Assembly (NCBI RefSeq): GCF_023195925.1
Contig: NZ_JALPRE010000001.1
Location: 248,001-312,000 of the forward strand
Direction: 5' to 3'
Length of the DNA: 64,000 bases
Origin: Aquimarina acroporae
GTDB taxonomy: Bacteria; Bacteroidota; Bacteroidia; Flavobacteriales; Flavobacteriaceae
The position numbers and the translations under genes are program-made. Below, piece by piece: positions 27,022 through 35,089 of this stretch. The stretch's first letter is position 1. Every line of letters begins with the position of its first letter. The notes beneath the pieces were generated by a model. The model was not told where the DNA came from and searched no databases. It worked only from the letters and a program-made list of their open reading frames with translations.

Positions 27022-27227
27022 TCATATTTCAAACGCTTTTTTTCCTCTTTTAAACTGCTCCTATCTCTAGAGATATCTTTGTTGGGTGAATTAGTCAAAA
27101 ATTCGACATTTTATTCAATCCTTTTTTTTCCTTTTCAACGCCAAATTTTCCCTTTCGCATATATTATTTTGATTACAAGGTCTTTGTTTACGGTACTTTG
27201 CTGAACAAATCTTTAATAACTCGAAAA

Positions 27228-28082
27228 ATGAAAAATCGTATTTTAGTATTGTTCGCATCTCTACCGATATTGTTTAGTTGTAGTAGTGATGATTATGATG
27301 AACAACCAAATCCAGACACACAACAAAACGCCGTTAGACTAGCTTCGAATGCAACCTTTGGTAATATACTTACCGATGCAGAAGGAATGTCTTTATATTT
27401 CTTCTCCAGAGATACAAAAGGAGAGTCAGCATGTTCTGATGGTTGTAAAGCGGCATGGCCAATATTCTATGCAGAAAATTTAACTCTCGATAACGGTCTT
27501 GAAAGTTCAGACTTTGGTGAAATCACAAGAGCCGATGGTGAAAAACAAACAACCTTCAAAGGGTGGCCATTATATTACTTTGCCAATGACAATGTTGAGG
27601 GAGACACCAATGGAGATAAAGTTGGTAACAACTGGTATATCGCCAAACCAGATTATTCGCTAATGTATGCCGAAGCTCAGTTAGTAGGAAAAGACGACCA
27701 GGGAAATCCTATTAACTTTAAAAGTGACTATACTCCAGGAGACGAGCTTACATTTTATTTAACCAATTCTTCAGGTAGAACAATATATACATTTATCAAT
27801 GACAAAAATGGTATAAACAACTTTACTGCAGAGGATTTCTCTAACAACGATATATGGCCAATTGTGAGTATAGAAGTAGATAAAATACCAAGTATTCTTG
27901 ATGCCACCGATTTTGGAGTAATAGAAGTTTATGGTTCACAACAAATAACATATAAAGGATGGCCACTATACTACTTTGGGCAGGATTTGACCAGGGGGGA
28001 TAATTTTGGAATCAACTTTCCTGCTCCAGGGGTATGGCCGATCGCAAATACAGATACACCAACTGCACCAGCAGCAAATTAA
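27228..28082 (+). CDS. Lipoprotein with repeated YxFxxD-type domain
   Basis: 284 residues from ATG 27228 (an upstream frame to 27198 is discarded). Lipobox PILFSC, cysteine 18. Two or three units of the COG4315-like secreted repeat: GMSLYFFSRDTKGESACSDGCKAAWPIF, TTFKGWPLYYFANDN, then GRTIYTFINDK, NDIWPIV and ITYKGWPLYYFGQD. This domain recurs in outer-membrane lipoproteins associated with electron transfer, but its function is not known. First gene of the right-hand module; a strong terminator follows. Confidence 0.87.
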   Translation: MKNRILVLFASLPILFSCSSDDYDEQPNPDTQQNAVRLASNATFGNILTDAEGMSLYFFSRDTKGESACSDGCKAAWPIFYAENLTLDNGLESSDFGEITRADGEKQTTFKGWPLYYFANDNVEGDTNGDKVGNNWYIAKPDYSLMYAEAQLVGKDDQGNPINFKSDYTPGDELTFYLTNSSGRTIYTFINDKNGINNFTAEDFSNNDIWPIVSIEVDKIPSILDATDFGVIEVYGSQQITYKGWPLYYFGQDLTRGDNFGINFPAPGVWPIANTDTPTAPAAN

Positions 28083-28125
28083 GTGTTCATATTCATATTT
28101 AGTTTAGTAGTTAGTTGATTAGCAA

Positions 28126-28150
28126 GGGGAAGAAATTCTTTTTCTTCCCC
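28126..28150 (+). terminator. Terminator after the lipoprotein gene
   Basis: Perfect 10-bp stem GGGGAAGAAA/TTTCTTCCCC, 5-base loop, then TTTTT. It would attenuate transcription from the lipoprotein gene into the cytochrome/OB/YceI genes, giving unequal expression within the module. Confidence 0.8.
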
Positions 28151-28170
28151 TTTTTCTAAAAATCTTTATC

Positions 28171-28518
28171 ATGAAAAATTATTTAAATATCAAAATACTG
28201 TTTATCGCAGTGTTAACAAGCCTTATACAAATTTCCTGTGACAATAATGTAGAAGAAGAAACCAGCGCAGAAATTATTGAATGTAACTCCGAGGTGTCTT
28301 TCTCGGCACAAGTAAAACCAATAATAGACAACCGATGTGTTGAATGTCATAATGGTAACAGATTTCCAGATTTACGAAATATCCAAAGCATTAGTGCCAG
28401 TGCCGCACAAATAAGATCTGCAGTTGTAAGCAGACGAATGCCACAAGGTAGTTCACTGAGTAGTGAACAGATAGAAATCATCAGATGTTGGATCGATGGT
28501 GGAGCATTAAATAACTAA
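28171..28518 (+). CDS. Cytochrome c-type lipoprotein
   Basis: 115 residues. Lipobox SLIQISC (cysteine 23), one haem site CVECH (56-60) in FSAQVKPIIDNRCVECHNG, and a distal methionine candidate in SRRMPQGSSLS, with the closing IRCWIDGGA typical of planctomycete-type cytochrome c domains. Membrane-anchored periplasmic electron carrier. Followed after 13 bases by the OB-fold gene, so co-transcribed with OB-fold, YceI and DUF5777. The left module lacks a counterpart. Confidence 0.87.
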   Translation: MKNYLNIKILFIAVLTSLIQISCDNNVEEETSAEIIECNSEVSFSAQVKPIIDNRCVECHNGNRFPDLRNIQSISASAAQIRSAVVSRRMPQGSSLSSEQIEIIRCWIDGGALNN

Positions 28519-28531
28519 TACCATGATCATC

Positions 28532-28951
28532 ATGAATAAGGGAAAAATTCTATTAGGATTGGTAATTTCTTTAATTGCTATAGGTATTATCATTTCTGCA
28601 TCACTTTTAAACAAATCTCATTTGGATATAAGTGCCGAAAATGCACAAATAGTCATTAGTTCTAATAAATTATTCGAAGACTTCCAAAACGATGAAACAG
28701 AAGCGAATACCAAATACTTGGAGCAAATAATTCAAGTAAAAGGTACTATCGTAGACATAAACATCGATAAAAACAAAGGTGTTATTGCACTTACCAGTGA
28801 TGATGAATTAGGCAATGTACTTTGCCATTTAGACAGCACTGAAACCCACAAAATATCACTTTTACATAAAGGGCAATCTATAAACATCAAAGGGGTTTGC
28901 ACCGGATTTCTAATGGATGTCATCCTTGTAAAAAGTGTAATTATTAATTAA
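28532..28951 (+). CDS. Membrane-anchored OB-fold (tRNA_anti-like) protein
   Basis: 139 residues from ATG 28532 (an earlier ATG at 28523 adds 3). N-terminal anchor ILLGLVISLIAIGIIISASLL; OB-fold with LEQIIQVKGTIVDINIDKNKGVIALTS, VLCHLDSTETHKISLLHKGQSINIKGVCTGFLMDVILVKSVI. Full-length paralog of 25097. Third gene of the right module, 15 bases before YceI. Confidence 0.85.
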   Translation: MNKGKILLGLVISLIAIGIIISASLLNKSHLDISAENAQIVISSNKLFEDFQNDETEANTKYLEQIIQVKGTIVDINIDKNKGVIALTSDDELGNVLCHLDSTETHKISLLHKGQSINIKGVCTGFLMDVILVKSVIIN

Positions 28952-28966
28952 ACACGAATAACTAAA

Positions 28967-29509
28967 ATGAAACCAATAATAACAATCATACTATGTCTTC
29001 TATTTTCAAGCATGAGCTATGCCCAAGAAAAGTATCTCACTAAAAACGGGCATACATCTTTCTTTTCTAGCTCTCCAATTGAAGATATCGAGGCCGACAA
29101 CAACCAAGTACTTAGCATCATCGATACCAAAACCGGTAAAATCGCAATTTCAATTTTAATGAAATCTTTCATGTTTGAAAAAGCGCTGATGCAGGAACAT
29201 TTTAATGAAAACTATGTAGAATCTGATAAATATCCTAAAGCCACTTTTAAAGGCGAGATTTTAGATTTTGTTACGCTCGAAAACACTTCAGAAGTAATCA
29301 TAAAAGGAAATTTAACCATTCATGGTGTTACCAAAAGTTTAGAAACTAAAGCTAAAATTAAAAAGACAGAAGATCACATTTTTTTGGAAGGTAGTTTTCC
29401 TGTTAAAGTGGCTGATTTCAATATTGAAATCCCTTCCGTTGTGGTAAACAACATCGCCAAAACCATTAAAGTATCCTTCAATTTTGATCATAAACCGTAT
29501 ACCAAATAA
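28967..29509 (+). CDS. YceI-family lipocalin-like protein
   Basis: 180 residues, signal peptide ITIILCLLFSSMSYAQ. YceI fold: GHTSFFSSSPIEDIEADNNQVLSIIDTKTGKIAISILMKSFMFEKALMQEHFNENYVESDKYPKATFKGEI and LTIHGVTKSLETKAKI. Clearly paralogous to 24556. It would bind a hydrophobic isoprenoid-like ligand in the periplasm. One base separates its stop from the ATG of the DUF5777 barrel. Confidence 0.9.
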   Translation: MKPIITIILCLLFSSMSYAQEKYLTKNGHTSFFSSSPIEDIEADNNQVLSIIDTKTGKIAISILMKSFMFEKALMQEHFNENYVESDKYPKATFKGEILDFVTLENTSEVIIKGNLTIHGVTKSLETKAKIKKTEDHIFLEGSFPVKVADFNIEIPSVVVNNIAKTIKVSFNFDHKPYTK

Positions 29510-29510
29510 T

Positions 29511-30425
29511 ATGAAAAAGTTTATCATCTTACTTACCATTCTAAGTATAGGTAACGTTGTTACAGCACAGGACCTATTTGAAATACTCGACGAAGAAACT
29601 CCACAAACAAAAGAATATGCTACGGCAACCTTTAAAGGTACTCGAATACTTAATGGCCATTCTATTGAAAACAGAAAAAAAGGAATTTTAGAATTTGTAA
29701 TATCTCATCGCTTTGGCAGAGTTAATCTAGGGGCAGATGAATTGTTTGGTCTCGATCAATCAAATATTCGTTTTGCTTTTGAGTATGGTTTAACAGATAA
29801 CCTTATGATAGGAGTTGGAAGAAGTAGTTTTGAAAAAGCTTATGATGCTTTTTTTAAATACAAACTTTTAAAACAAGGAATCGGTAAAAAATCATTCCCC
29901 ATCTCTGTATCCTTATTCGGAAGCACCGTTTACAGAAGTGTAGACGATTTTGAGCCTGGAAATGAACCTAGTGAAAGTGATCGACTGTTCTACACCACAC
30001 AACTTCTGCTGGCCAGAAAATTCAGTCCAGGGTTTTCATTACAAATAATGCCAAGTTACATACACCGAAACTCAGTGGCTATCGAAGAGGACCCGCATGA
30101 TATTTTTGCTTTAGGAATTGGAGGTAGAATCAAATTAACCAAGAGAATATCGGTAAATGGGGAATATCATTACACGTTAAACCCTTTGGAATCAATTAAT
30201 ACCACAAATTCGCTTGCGTTTGGAATCGATATTGAAACTGGAGGTCATGTATTTCAAATCATTCTATCAAATTCTATCACCATGATTGAAAAAAGTTTCA
30301 TTACAGAATCTACCGATGATTTTTTTGAGGGAGATGTGCATCTAGGGTTCAATATTTCAAGAGCTTTCCAATTCGGACAAAAAAAGAAAAGGAAACAACA
30401 AAAAATAAAAGAGTCACACCTATAA
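29511..30425 (+). CDS. DUF5777-type outer-membrane beta-barrel protein
   Basis: 304 residues from ATG 29511. Signal peptide KKFIILLTILSIGNVVTAQ; barrel-like strands with IRFAFEYGLTDNLMIGVGRSSFEKAYDAFFKYKLL and FSPGFSLQIMPSYIHRNS, matching the left-hand paralog at 23658 in order and spacing. Ends in a lysine-rich tail. Last membrane gene of the right module; a thioesterase-like gene follows after 9 bases. Confidence 0.82.
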   Translation: MKKFIILLTILSIGNVVTAQDLFEILDEETPQTKEYATATFKGTRILNGHSIENRKKGILEFVISHRFGRVNLGADELFGLDQSNIRFAFEYGLTDNLMIGVGRSSFEKAYDAFFKYKLLKQGIGKKSFPISVSLFGSTVYRSVDDFEPGNEPSESDRLFYTTQLLLARKFSPGFSLQIMPSYIHRNSVAIEEDPHDIFALGIGGRIKLTKRISVNGEYHYTLNPLESINTTNSLAFGIDIETGGHVFQIILSNSITMIEKSFITESTDDFFEGDVHLGFNISRAFQFGQKKKRKQQKIKESHL

Positions 30426-30434
30426 ACGTATATC

Positions 30435-30827
30435 ATGTTCAGAAAAAAATACAAAGTAAAAGGGAACGATGTAGACGATTTTATGGTAATGCGCACTAGC
30501 GCCTATCAAACCTATATATACAGCATTTTGGATAGTTTTCTATTTGAAAAAGGATACACCAAAAAGAAACTAGGCCATCTAAAAATAGGTCTGCAACAAT
30601 GCAAAGAAGAGTTCACCTATCAAAAACAACTCATGTTTACTCAAGATTTTTTTCTGAACATTGAATTCTTAAATGTTGAAGAAGACATCCCTAAAACCAA
30701 TATCAAAAGTCGTTTTTTCAACTCTAATAATGAACTATGCGCAATCTCAAATACCGAGCTGTATTGGTTTGATTACACTTCAAAAAAAATAATTGCACCA
30801 CCTAAAGGCATTTTTGGGGGATTTTAA
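30435..30827 (+). CDS. Hotdog-fold thioesterase-like protein
   Basis: 130 residues without signal peptide. The order of elements (long N-terminal helix VMRTSAYQTYIYSILDSFLFEKGY, then strands KIGLQQCKEEFTYQKQLMFTQDFFLNIEFL, KSRFFNSNNELCAISNTELYWFDY and a final proline-rich end) fits a 4HBT-like acyl-CoA thioesterase, but the usual DxxGHxNN motif is not clear. It lies 9 bases after the DUF5777 gene, so it closes the right module. Function tentative. Confidence 0.6.
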   Translation: MFRKKYKVKGNDVDDFMVMRTSAYQTYIYSILDSFLFEKGYTKKKLGHLKIGLQQCKEEFTYQKQLMFTQDFFLNIEFLNVEEDIPKTNIKSRFFNSNNELCAISNTELYWFDYTSKKIIAPPKGIFGGF

Positions 30828-30855
30828 AAGTAAGGGTTTGTTTGCCCCATTGCCT

Positions 30856-30892
30856 GTACGAATACATTCATAATGATGTCTAATATTCGTAC
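30856..30892. repeat. Inverted repeat after the envelope module
   Basis: GTACGAATA (30856-30864) and TATTCGTAC (30884-30892), perfect 9-bp arms with a 19-base loop, directly ahead of the terminator at 30901. Confidence 0.45.
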
Positions 30893-30900
30893 TGAACCAA

Positions 30901-30925
30901 AAAGCCTCGAAAATATCGAGGCTTT
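30901..30925 (+). terminator. Terminator of the right envelope module
   Basis: AAAGCCTCGA/TCGAGGCTTT perfect 10-bp stem, loop AAATA, then a T-tract. Confidence 0.8.
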
Positions 30926-31366
30926 TTATAATTATAAACGTTATCTTACCAATTCATATCTTGTTTCCGATCATTCAAAACTTTTTTTAACATTTATTTA
31001 AGAATTAAATAAGGAATAAAAACAAAAAGTCTGCGGTTTTACCTTTTGCTTAACTCTTCATAAAATTGTAATTTTGCATCAAACAAATTAAAGGAGTATG
31101 ATAGATTCAAATGTTCTAATTGATTTGTTCAAAATTCTTCAAAAGGCCTAATAAATAAGCCTTTTTAAGGCTTGGACTTTCACTAGTATATGTATTAGAG
31201 ACTAAAAATCTCAGCAGGCTAACCACCAAAAAATCGTAGTGACATTGTTTTTACAATTCAATAGCCACTTTTGGGATCGATCTATTTATTTAATTAAAAA
31301 ACAATTTATGGTATATTTTTTGATGTAAATTAATATGTTAATTTTTAAATTTAAAACTTTTAAATC
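30926..31366. other. Intergenic stretch with leader-like micro-ORF and alternative hairpins
   Basis: About 440 bases without a normal gene. A 19-codon frame starts at 31098 behind an unusual GGAG Shine-Dalgarno-like sequence (31092-31095) and stops at 31157. Two overlapping hairpins follow: AAAGGC/GCCTTT (31141-31163) and AAGCCTT/AAGGCTT (31156-31172), which cannot form together. The layout resembles a leader with alternative structures ahead of the 78-aa gene, but evidence is by eye only. Confidence 0.35.
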
Positions 31367-31603
31367 ATGTTCAAACCAAATACAAATTTACGATTTAGTG
31401 CCTTGTTCAGGCCACTGGCAGTGAATGGATCTTTGATTGAACTTACCCCTGCTGTTGTCTGTTTCAAGAACAAAGACAACAGATCTGTAGACTGGAACAC
31501 CATCAGTTTAACAGATCATGGAACGGAAAGTTTGATGACCATTGGTAGCCAATTGAATTCGTTTTTGAAAGGTTTGCTTTATAGCGTCTCGCTCAGGACG
31601 TAA
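31367..31603 (+). CDS. Hypothetical protein, 78 aa
   Basis: No family recognised. The protein is mixed in composition, with RFSALFRPLAVNGSLIELTPAVVCF at the N-terminal half and no signal peptide. Codon use is less AT-biased than its neighbours (CTG, GCA, GTG, AGG), which may signal recent arrival or a non-coding origin. An AT-rich stretch precedes the ATG. It stands between a terminator and the TIR gene, close to the candidate defence pair, so it could be part of it. Confidence 0.4.
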   Translation: MFKPNTNLRFSALFRPLAVNGSLIELTPAVVCFKNKDNRSVDWNTISLTDHGTESLMTIGSQLNSFLKGLLYSVSLRT

Positions 31604-31643
31604 AACAGGAGTATTAAGGCGAGCCGATCAAGCATATAAAACT

Positions 31644-32390
31644 TTAATCTTTAAAAGAATATTCTGCTACAAGCCGAGTTCCGGACTCATTAAGTCTGTA
31701 GTAGTTCACTAGCTCGACCTTAGTTTTATCTACGAAATTCATGGCTTCCAATTCATGAATTACACTTACCACATCTTTGCGTTTTTCGATTTTTGATAAT
31801 TGATGTACTTCTTTTATCGACAACCCTTTTGTTGATAAATTTTCAAAAAAGATACGCATCACTATTACCCTAACAAATGATGTTTTTATAGAAGTTATAG
31901 CATCTTGATTAACAGATGATCTCTCTTGTTCACTATTATGAGCAGATAAAACTTTTTTTATCTCTTTTGTTACTTTAACAAAAAGTGCATCTCTCTGACC
32001 TTGATCCATGATCACCAAAGGCTCGGTGGGAGGATTAACTGTTTGAAATTTTGAAATTGCATCAATGTCTGAAAACATACAATGGCTAACGATTATAGGA
32101 AATATAAAAGCTCCTTCATCCCTAGCAGCCGTAAGCAGTGCTGGCAATTCTTCATTATTTATGAATTCTGAAGAAATAAAATTAGGGCTAACCATGAGTA
32201 TCGCTATTTTGGTGGTGCTAATTGCCTTGTTAATTTCGTCCCTCCAGTCTGCTCCTACTTCAATTTTTGAATCTTCCCAAATAGTAAACTCGTATTCTCT
32301 TTCCAAATAGCTAAGATGCGTTCTTAAATAATCTAACCATTTTACATCTTTTTTACTATAACTAATAAAAACACCTTGTCTTTTACTCAT
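31644..32390 (-). CDS. TIR-domain protein with C-terminal winged helix
   Basis: 248 residues. TIR domain ~4-140: FISYSKKDVKWLDYLRTHL, FTIWEDSKIEVGADWRDEINKAISTTKIAILMVSPNFISSEFINNEEL, with the candidate catalytic glutamate at 80 or 81 (NNEELPAL). Bacterial TIR domains hydrolyse or rearrange NAD to make signals or starve cells. C-terminal ~170-245 is a winged-helix-like segment (LSIKEVHQLSKIEKRKDVVSVIHELEAMNFV). No signal peptide. Divergent from a DUF4231 membrane protein, 175 bases apart: a candidate sensor-effector pair. Confidence 0.88.
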   Translation of the reverse strand: MSKRQGVFISYSKKDVKWLDYLRTHLSYLEREYEFTIWEDSKIEVGADWRDEINKAISTTKIAILMVSPNFISSEFINNEELPALLTAARDEGAFIFPIIVSHCMFSDIDAISKFQTVNPPTEPLVIMDQGQRDALFVKVTKEIKKVLSAHNSEQERSSVNQDAITSIKTSFVRVIVMRIFFENLSTKGLSIKEVHQLSKIEKRKDVVSVIHELEAMNFVDKTKVELVNYYRLNESGTRLVAEYSFKD

Positions 32391-32565
32391 ACCAATTTTT
32401 TAGTATACTATATATTTTTAAGAATGAAACACGGAATAACAAATACTATGAATAGCTAGGCCTATTAAATTTACTTAGATTTATTTCAAAAATAAAACAA
32501 TTACACAAAGAGTTATACATTTAGATTTGAAATCGTAATATATTTGTTTAACCAACACATACTAC

Positions 32566-33000
32566 ATGAACGAAGAACAATATCTTAAGGAAAGAATCGA
32601 ATACCAGATGACCTGGTATAATAGAAAAAGTAAAATAAATAAGAGCCTACACCTTTGGACCAAAAGCCTAGTCATCGTTTTTTCTGCACTAATTCCTTTT
32701 GCCGCAGGTTTTGTAGAAGCCAATAAAAATTTATGGTACTTAAATTATGTTATAGGTGTACTTGGTATGCTTGTAGCAATTTTAACGGGAGTATCAAGTT
32801 TGCTAAAATATCAAGAAAAATGGGTCAAGTATAGAACGACCTCTGAAGCGTTACGTCATGAAAAATTCCTATATCTTACTGGTTCTGGAGCTTATAAAGA
32901 TAAAAAAGATCCTTTTCACATATTAGTAACAAGAGTAGAGAATATCATTACTATGGAAAACACCATGTGGAGCGATATTATGAATACCGATGAAGAATAA
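32566..33000 (+). CDS. DUF4231 (SLATT-type) two-TM membrane protein
   Basis: 144 residues. A basic helix YLKERIEYQMTWYNRKSKINK, then two membrane helices (~35-50, SLVIVFSALIPFAAGF; ~60-82, LNYVIGVLGMLVAILTGVSSLL) and KYQEKWVKYRTTSEALRHEKFLYLTGSGAY. This is the DUF4231 pattern, which belongs with SLATT domains, proposed pore-forming effectors in nucleotide-signalling defence systems. The divergent TIR gene is its only close neighbour of that kind. Effector role is inference. Confidence 0.85.
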   Translation: MNEEQYLKERIEYQMTWYNRKSKINKSLHLWTKSLVIVFSALIPFAAGFVEANKNLWYLNYVIGVLGMLVAILTGVSSLLKYQEKWVKYRTTSEALRHEKFLYLTGSGAYKDKKDPFHILVTRVENIITMENTMWSDIMNTDEE

Positions 33001-33002
33001 TA

Positions 33003-33821
33003 CTATCTAGCTAGTGTTATTCCAAAACTTATTGCATGATTCTCTCTAAACAAGGGCTCTTCTTGACCGTTAAAATACATAGCATTTATTCCAATATTCG
33101 GGGTAATGTAAAAATCTAACCTGCTATTAAAATATATATAACTATCATCCTCATTAATGATATCATTATCTGCATACACATAATTAAATTTTAAAGAGCT
33201 GGTCCAATTTACTCTCCTAAATTTCCTTTCCTTTGGTGATAATGCATTCCAAAAATTAAGTTTTAAAAATACGGGAACTGTAAGTCGCCCATATGAATCG
33301 GTTTCTATATCTACCTGGTTTCGCACACCATTTGCATTTGAAATTCCCGTAAAAACATTCATCAACATAGATTCTGTGAGAAATTCATATTTGAGATACG
33401 TATTGATCGTAAAATAATGAAGATTATTTTTAAATGTTTTATCCGCATTCATTTCGGGTGAACCTTCAATATATAAAGAAAAGATACCTAACGGGGTTTT
33501 CTCAAAATCATACACCAAACCAATGGGTACTCCTAAAAAGATATTATTTGGCGAACTTGCTACACTGCTTCCTATATTAATATCTACAGTTGGTTTGATA
33601 TAATACCCCCAACCTTTTTCTCCTAAAACTTCATTAACAAAATAATACCCTCCTGCTCTTTCGCTTTGCCCCGGAATTCTATTCAAATCTAATGTTAAGC
33701 TCACCGTAGTTGAATCATTGGACACAAAAGTTTTACCATATCCTATTGAGAAAAGTCTTTGCTGCGCAAAACAAGAACTAGTGATAATAAAAAACACAAC
33801 TCCTAATAAAATCTTTTTCAT
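33003..33821 (-). CDS. Outer-membrane protein, hypothetical
   Basis: 272 residues with signal peptide ILLGVVFFIITSSCFAQQ. The rest is strand-rich with aromatic girdle-like ends (YYIKPTVDINIGSS, TSSLKFNYVYADND, ITPNIGINAMYFNG, HAISFGITLAR) consistent with a small beta-barrel. Its C-terminus ends in an aromatic/hydrophobic strand. It follows an 80-aa gene by 2 bases and forms a two-gene operon with it. No named family recognised. Confidence 0.72.
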   Translation of the reverse strand: MKKILLGVVFFIITSSCFAQQRLFSIGYGKTFVSNDSTTVSLTLDLNRIPGQSERAGGYYFVNEVLGEKGWGYYIKPTVDINIGSSVASSPNNIFLGVPIGLVYDFEKTPLGIFSLYIEGSPEMNADKTFKNNLHYFTINTYLKYEFLTESMLMNVFTGISNANGVRNQVDIETDSYGRLTVPVFLKLNFWNALSPKERKFRRVNWTSSLKFNYVYADNDIINEDDSYIYFNSRLDFYITPNIGINAMYFNGQEEPLFRENHAISFGITLAR

Positions 33822-33823
33822 AA

Positions 33824-34066
33824 TTATTCTGTATAAGAATCAACTTTAGCTATTATATCGGCTATAGTTCTAAGTCTTGAAAACAAAACATTGGTAAGCT
33901 CTGTAGTATTTACTCTAGGGAATTTACGTTTCAACTCTCTGGCTAAACGATCTGCCATAAAAGAAGAAATGAACTTATCTATTGGGTCTGTTAACTCAAT
34001 TTCATCGAACGTAAATCTACTGTTTTGCGCAATAACCTCTTTTACTCCTTTCTCAGTGGTCATCAT
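33824..34066 (-). CDS. Hypothetical small protein, 80 aa
   Basis: Predicted all-helical (SRFTFDEIELTDPIDKFISSFMADRLARELKRKF, TNVLFSRLRTIADIIAKVDSY). Size and helical pattern recall acyl-carrier-like proteins, but the DSL serine motif is absent, so I do not call it that. It precedes an outer-membrane protein gene by 2 bases. Starts with a double ATG at 34066. Confidence 0.6.
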   Translation of the reverse strand: MMTTEKGVKEVIAQNSRFTFDEIELTDPIDKFISSFMADRLARELKRKFPRVNTTELTNVLFSRLRTIADIIAKVDSYTE

Positions 34067-34150
34067 ATTTTCTATTTAGTTAAGCTAAATTAAGTAATTG
34101 TTCCAAGCCAAAAATACAGTAAACTCCAGATAATACTGAAGAGACAATAA

Positions 34151-34183
34151 AAAAGGAAAACAACAAAACGCCATTTTCCTTTT
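34151..34183 (-). terminator. Terminator hairpin
   Basis: AAAAGGAAAA/TTTTCCTTTT 10-bp stem with 13-base loop, then a T-run on the minus strand, 35 bases past the exported-protein gene at 34218. Confidence 0.6.
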
Positions 34184-34217
34184 ATGCAGGTAAGTTCAGG
34201 GTATTGATATAATATTT

Positions 34218-34571
34218 TTAATCTCCGGCAAGTAGAACAAAAGAACTACCTATTGGAGAGACTGTATAATCTTTTACATTTTTAAAATCTTTGATATGCC
34301 TATCTGCTTCTTGAAAAGCTGTTTCTAAAGCACTTAAATCTGATGTTTTATCGACTACGATAGTTTTAGAAATTTTAGTTCCATTCGTATACTCTATAGT
34401 GATCTTCCATTTCTTAATAGAATGCAGATTTTTATTCCTATAAGAATCCTCATTACCATTTTTTTTACGCTCAGCTTTATTCTTTTTTTCTGAAGAAGTT
34501 GGTTCCGTATTTAGCGGGGTTGCATTCCCTAAAGTAACACATAAAAAAGCCGTTGCGAGTAAGAGTTTCAT
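34218..34571 (-). CDS. Exported hypothetical protein, 117 aa
   Basis: From ATG 34571: signal peptide MKLLLATAFLCVTLGNATP, then a lysine-rich polar linker (SSEKKNKAERKKNGNEDSY) and a small folded part (WKITIEYTNGTKISKTIVVDKTSDLSALETAFQEADRHIKDFK). No family recognised. Divergent from the small HTH gene, with an AT-rich palindrome between them. Confidence 0.62.
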   Translation of the reverse strand: MKLLLATAFLCVTLGNATPLNTEPTSSEKKNKAERKKNGNEDSYRNKNLHSIKKWKITIEYTNGTKISKTIVVDKTSDLSALETAFQEADRHIKDFKNVKDYTVSPIGSSFVLLAGD

Positions 34572-34650
34572 AGTATAGATGATTTGAATTAGTATGTCAC
34601 GAATATACAAACATTATTTTAATATACAAATATTTTTTTAATAAAATTTT

Positions 34651-34666
34651 ATTTGATTAATCAAAT
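34651..34666. promoter_or_regulatory. Perfect 16-bp palindrome
   Basis: ATTTGATTAATCAAAT, self-complementary, 22 bases upstream of the small HTH gene and in the divergent region with the exported-protein gene. Candidate operator of that HTH protein. Confidence 0.45.
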
Positions 34667-34687
34667 TTTGTTTGTATGTTTGTTTTT

Positions 34688-34885
34688 ATGACAAATCGAA
34701 AGTTGAAAAAGCTCCTCAAGAAAAGTAAAGGAGCAAAAACGGTATACGGTATATCTAAGGTTCTTGGTGTGAGTCCTCAGGCTGGTGATTATGTAGTAAA
34801 GCGTAAAGATTTGGCAAAAGACTTTGCCAGAATTAAAAAGATCGCCGACTACATGGAAGTCGACATAAGAGAAATTATAGATTAA
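34688..34885 (+). CDS. Small HTH (XRE-like) DNA-binding protein
   Basis: 65 residues from ATG 34688. The stretch TVYGISKVLGVSPQAGDYVVKR is a helix-turn-helix, followed by IKKIADYMEVDIREIID as in small XRE-type regulators. It lacks other domains, so it probably acts as an autoregulated dimer on the palindrome at 34651. The mRNA ends near a perfect 9-bp hairpin at 34913-34936. Confidence 0.65.
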   Translation: MTNRKLKKLLKKSKGAKTVYGISKVLGVSPQAGDYVVKRKDLAKDFARIKKIADYMEVDIREIID

Positions 34886-35089
34886 TACTTACCCATATAT
34901 GCCTATCTGACGTTATTGCAACACTCTTTGCAATAAGGTTAATGATTATATTCTATTTTTAACGGCAAATACTTTTTAAGAGATTTTTAATACACCCGTA
35001 AGATCGATTTTGATATTTCTTTAACTATGGTGCTGTATGTTTTTACCTACATTTAGAAACATTTGATCAATCTCTATAAATTCTACATT

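Noticed and set aside
34913-34936. Hairpin TTATTGCAA/TTGCAATAA as a terminator
   Set aside because: Perfect 9-bp stem but no T-tract on either strand; mentioned with the HTH gene only.
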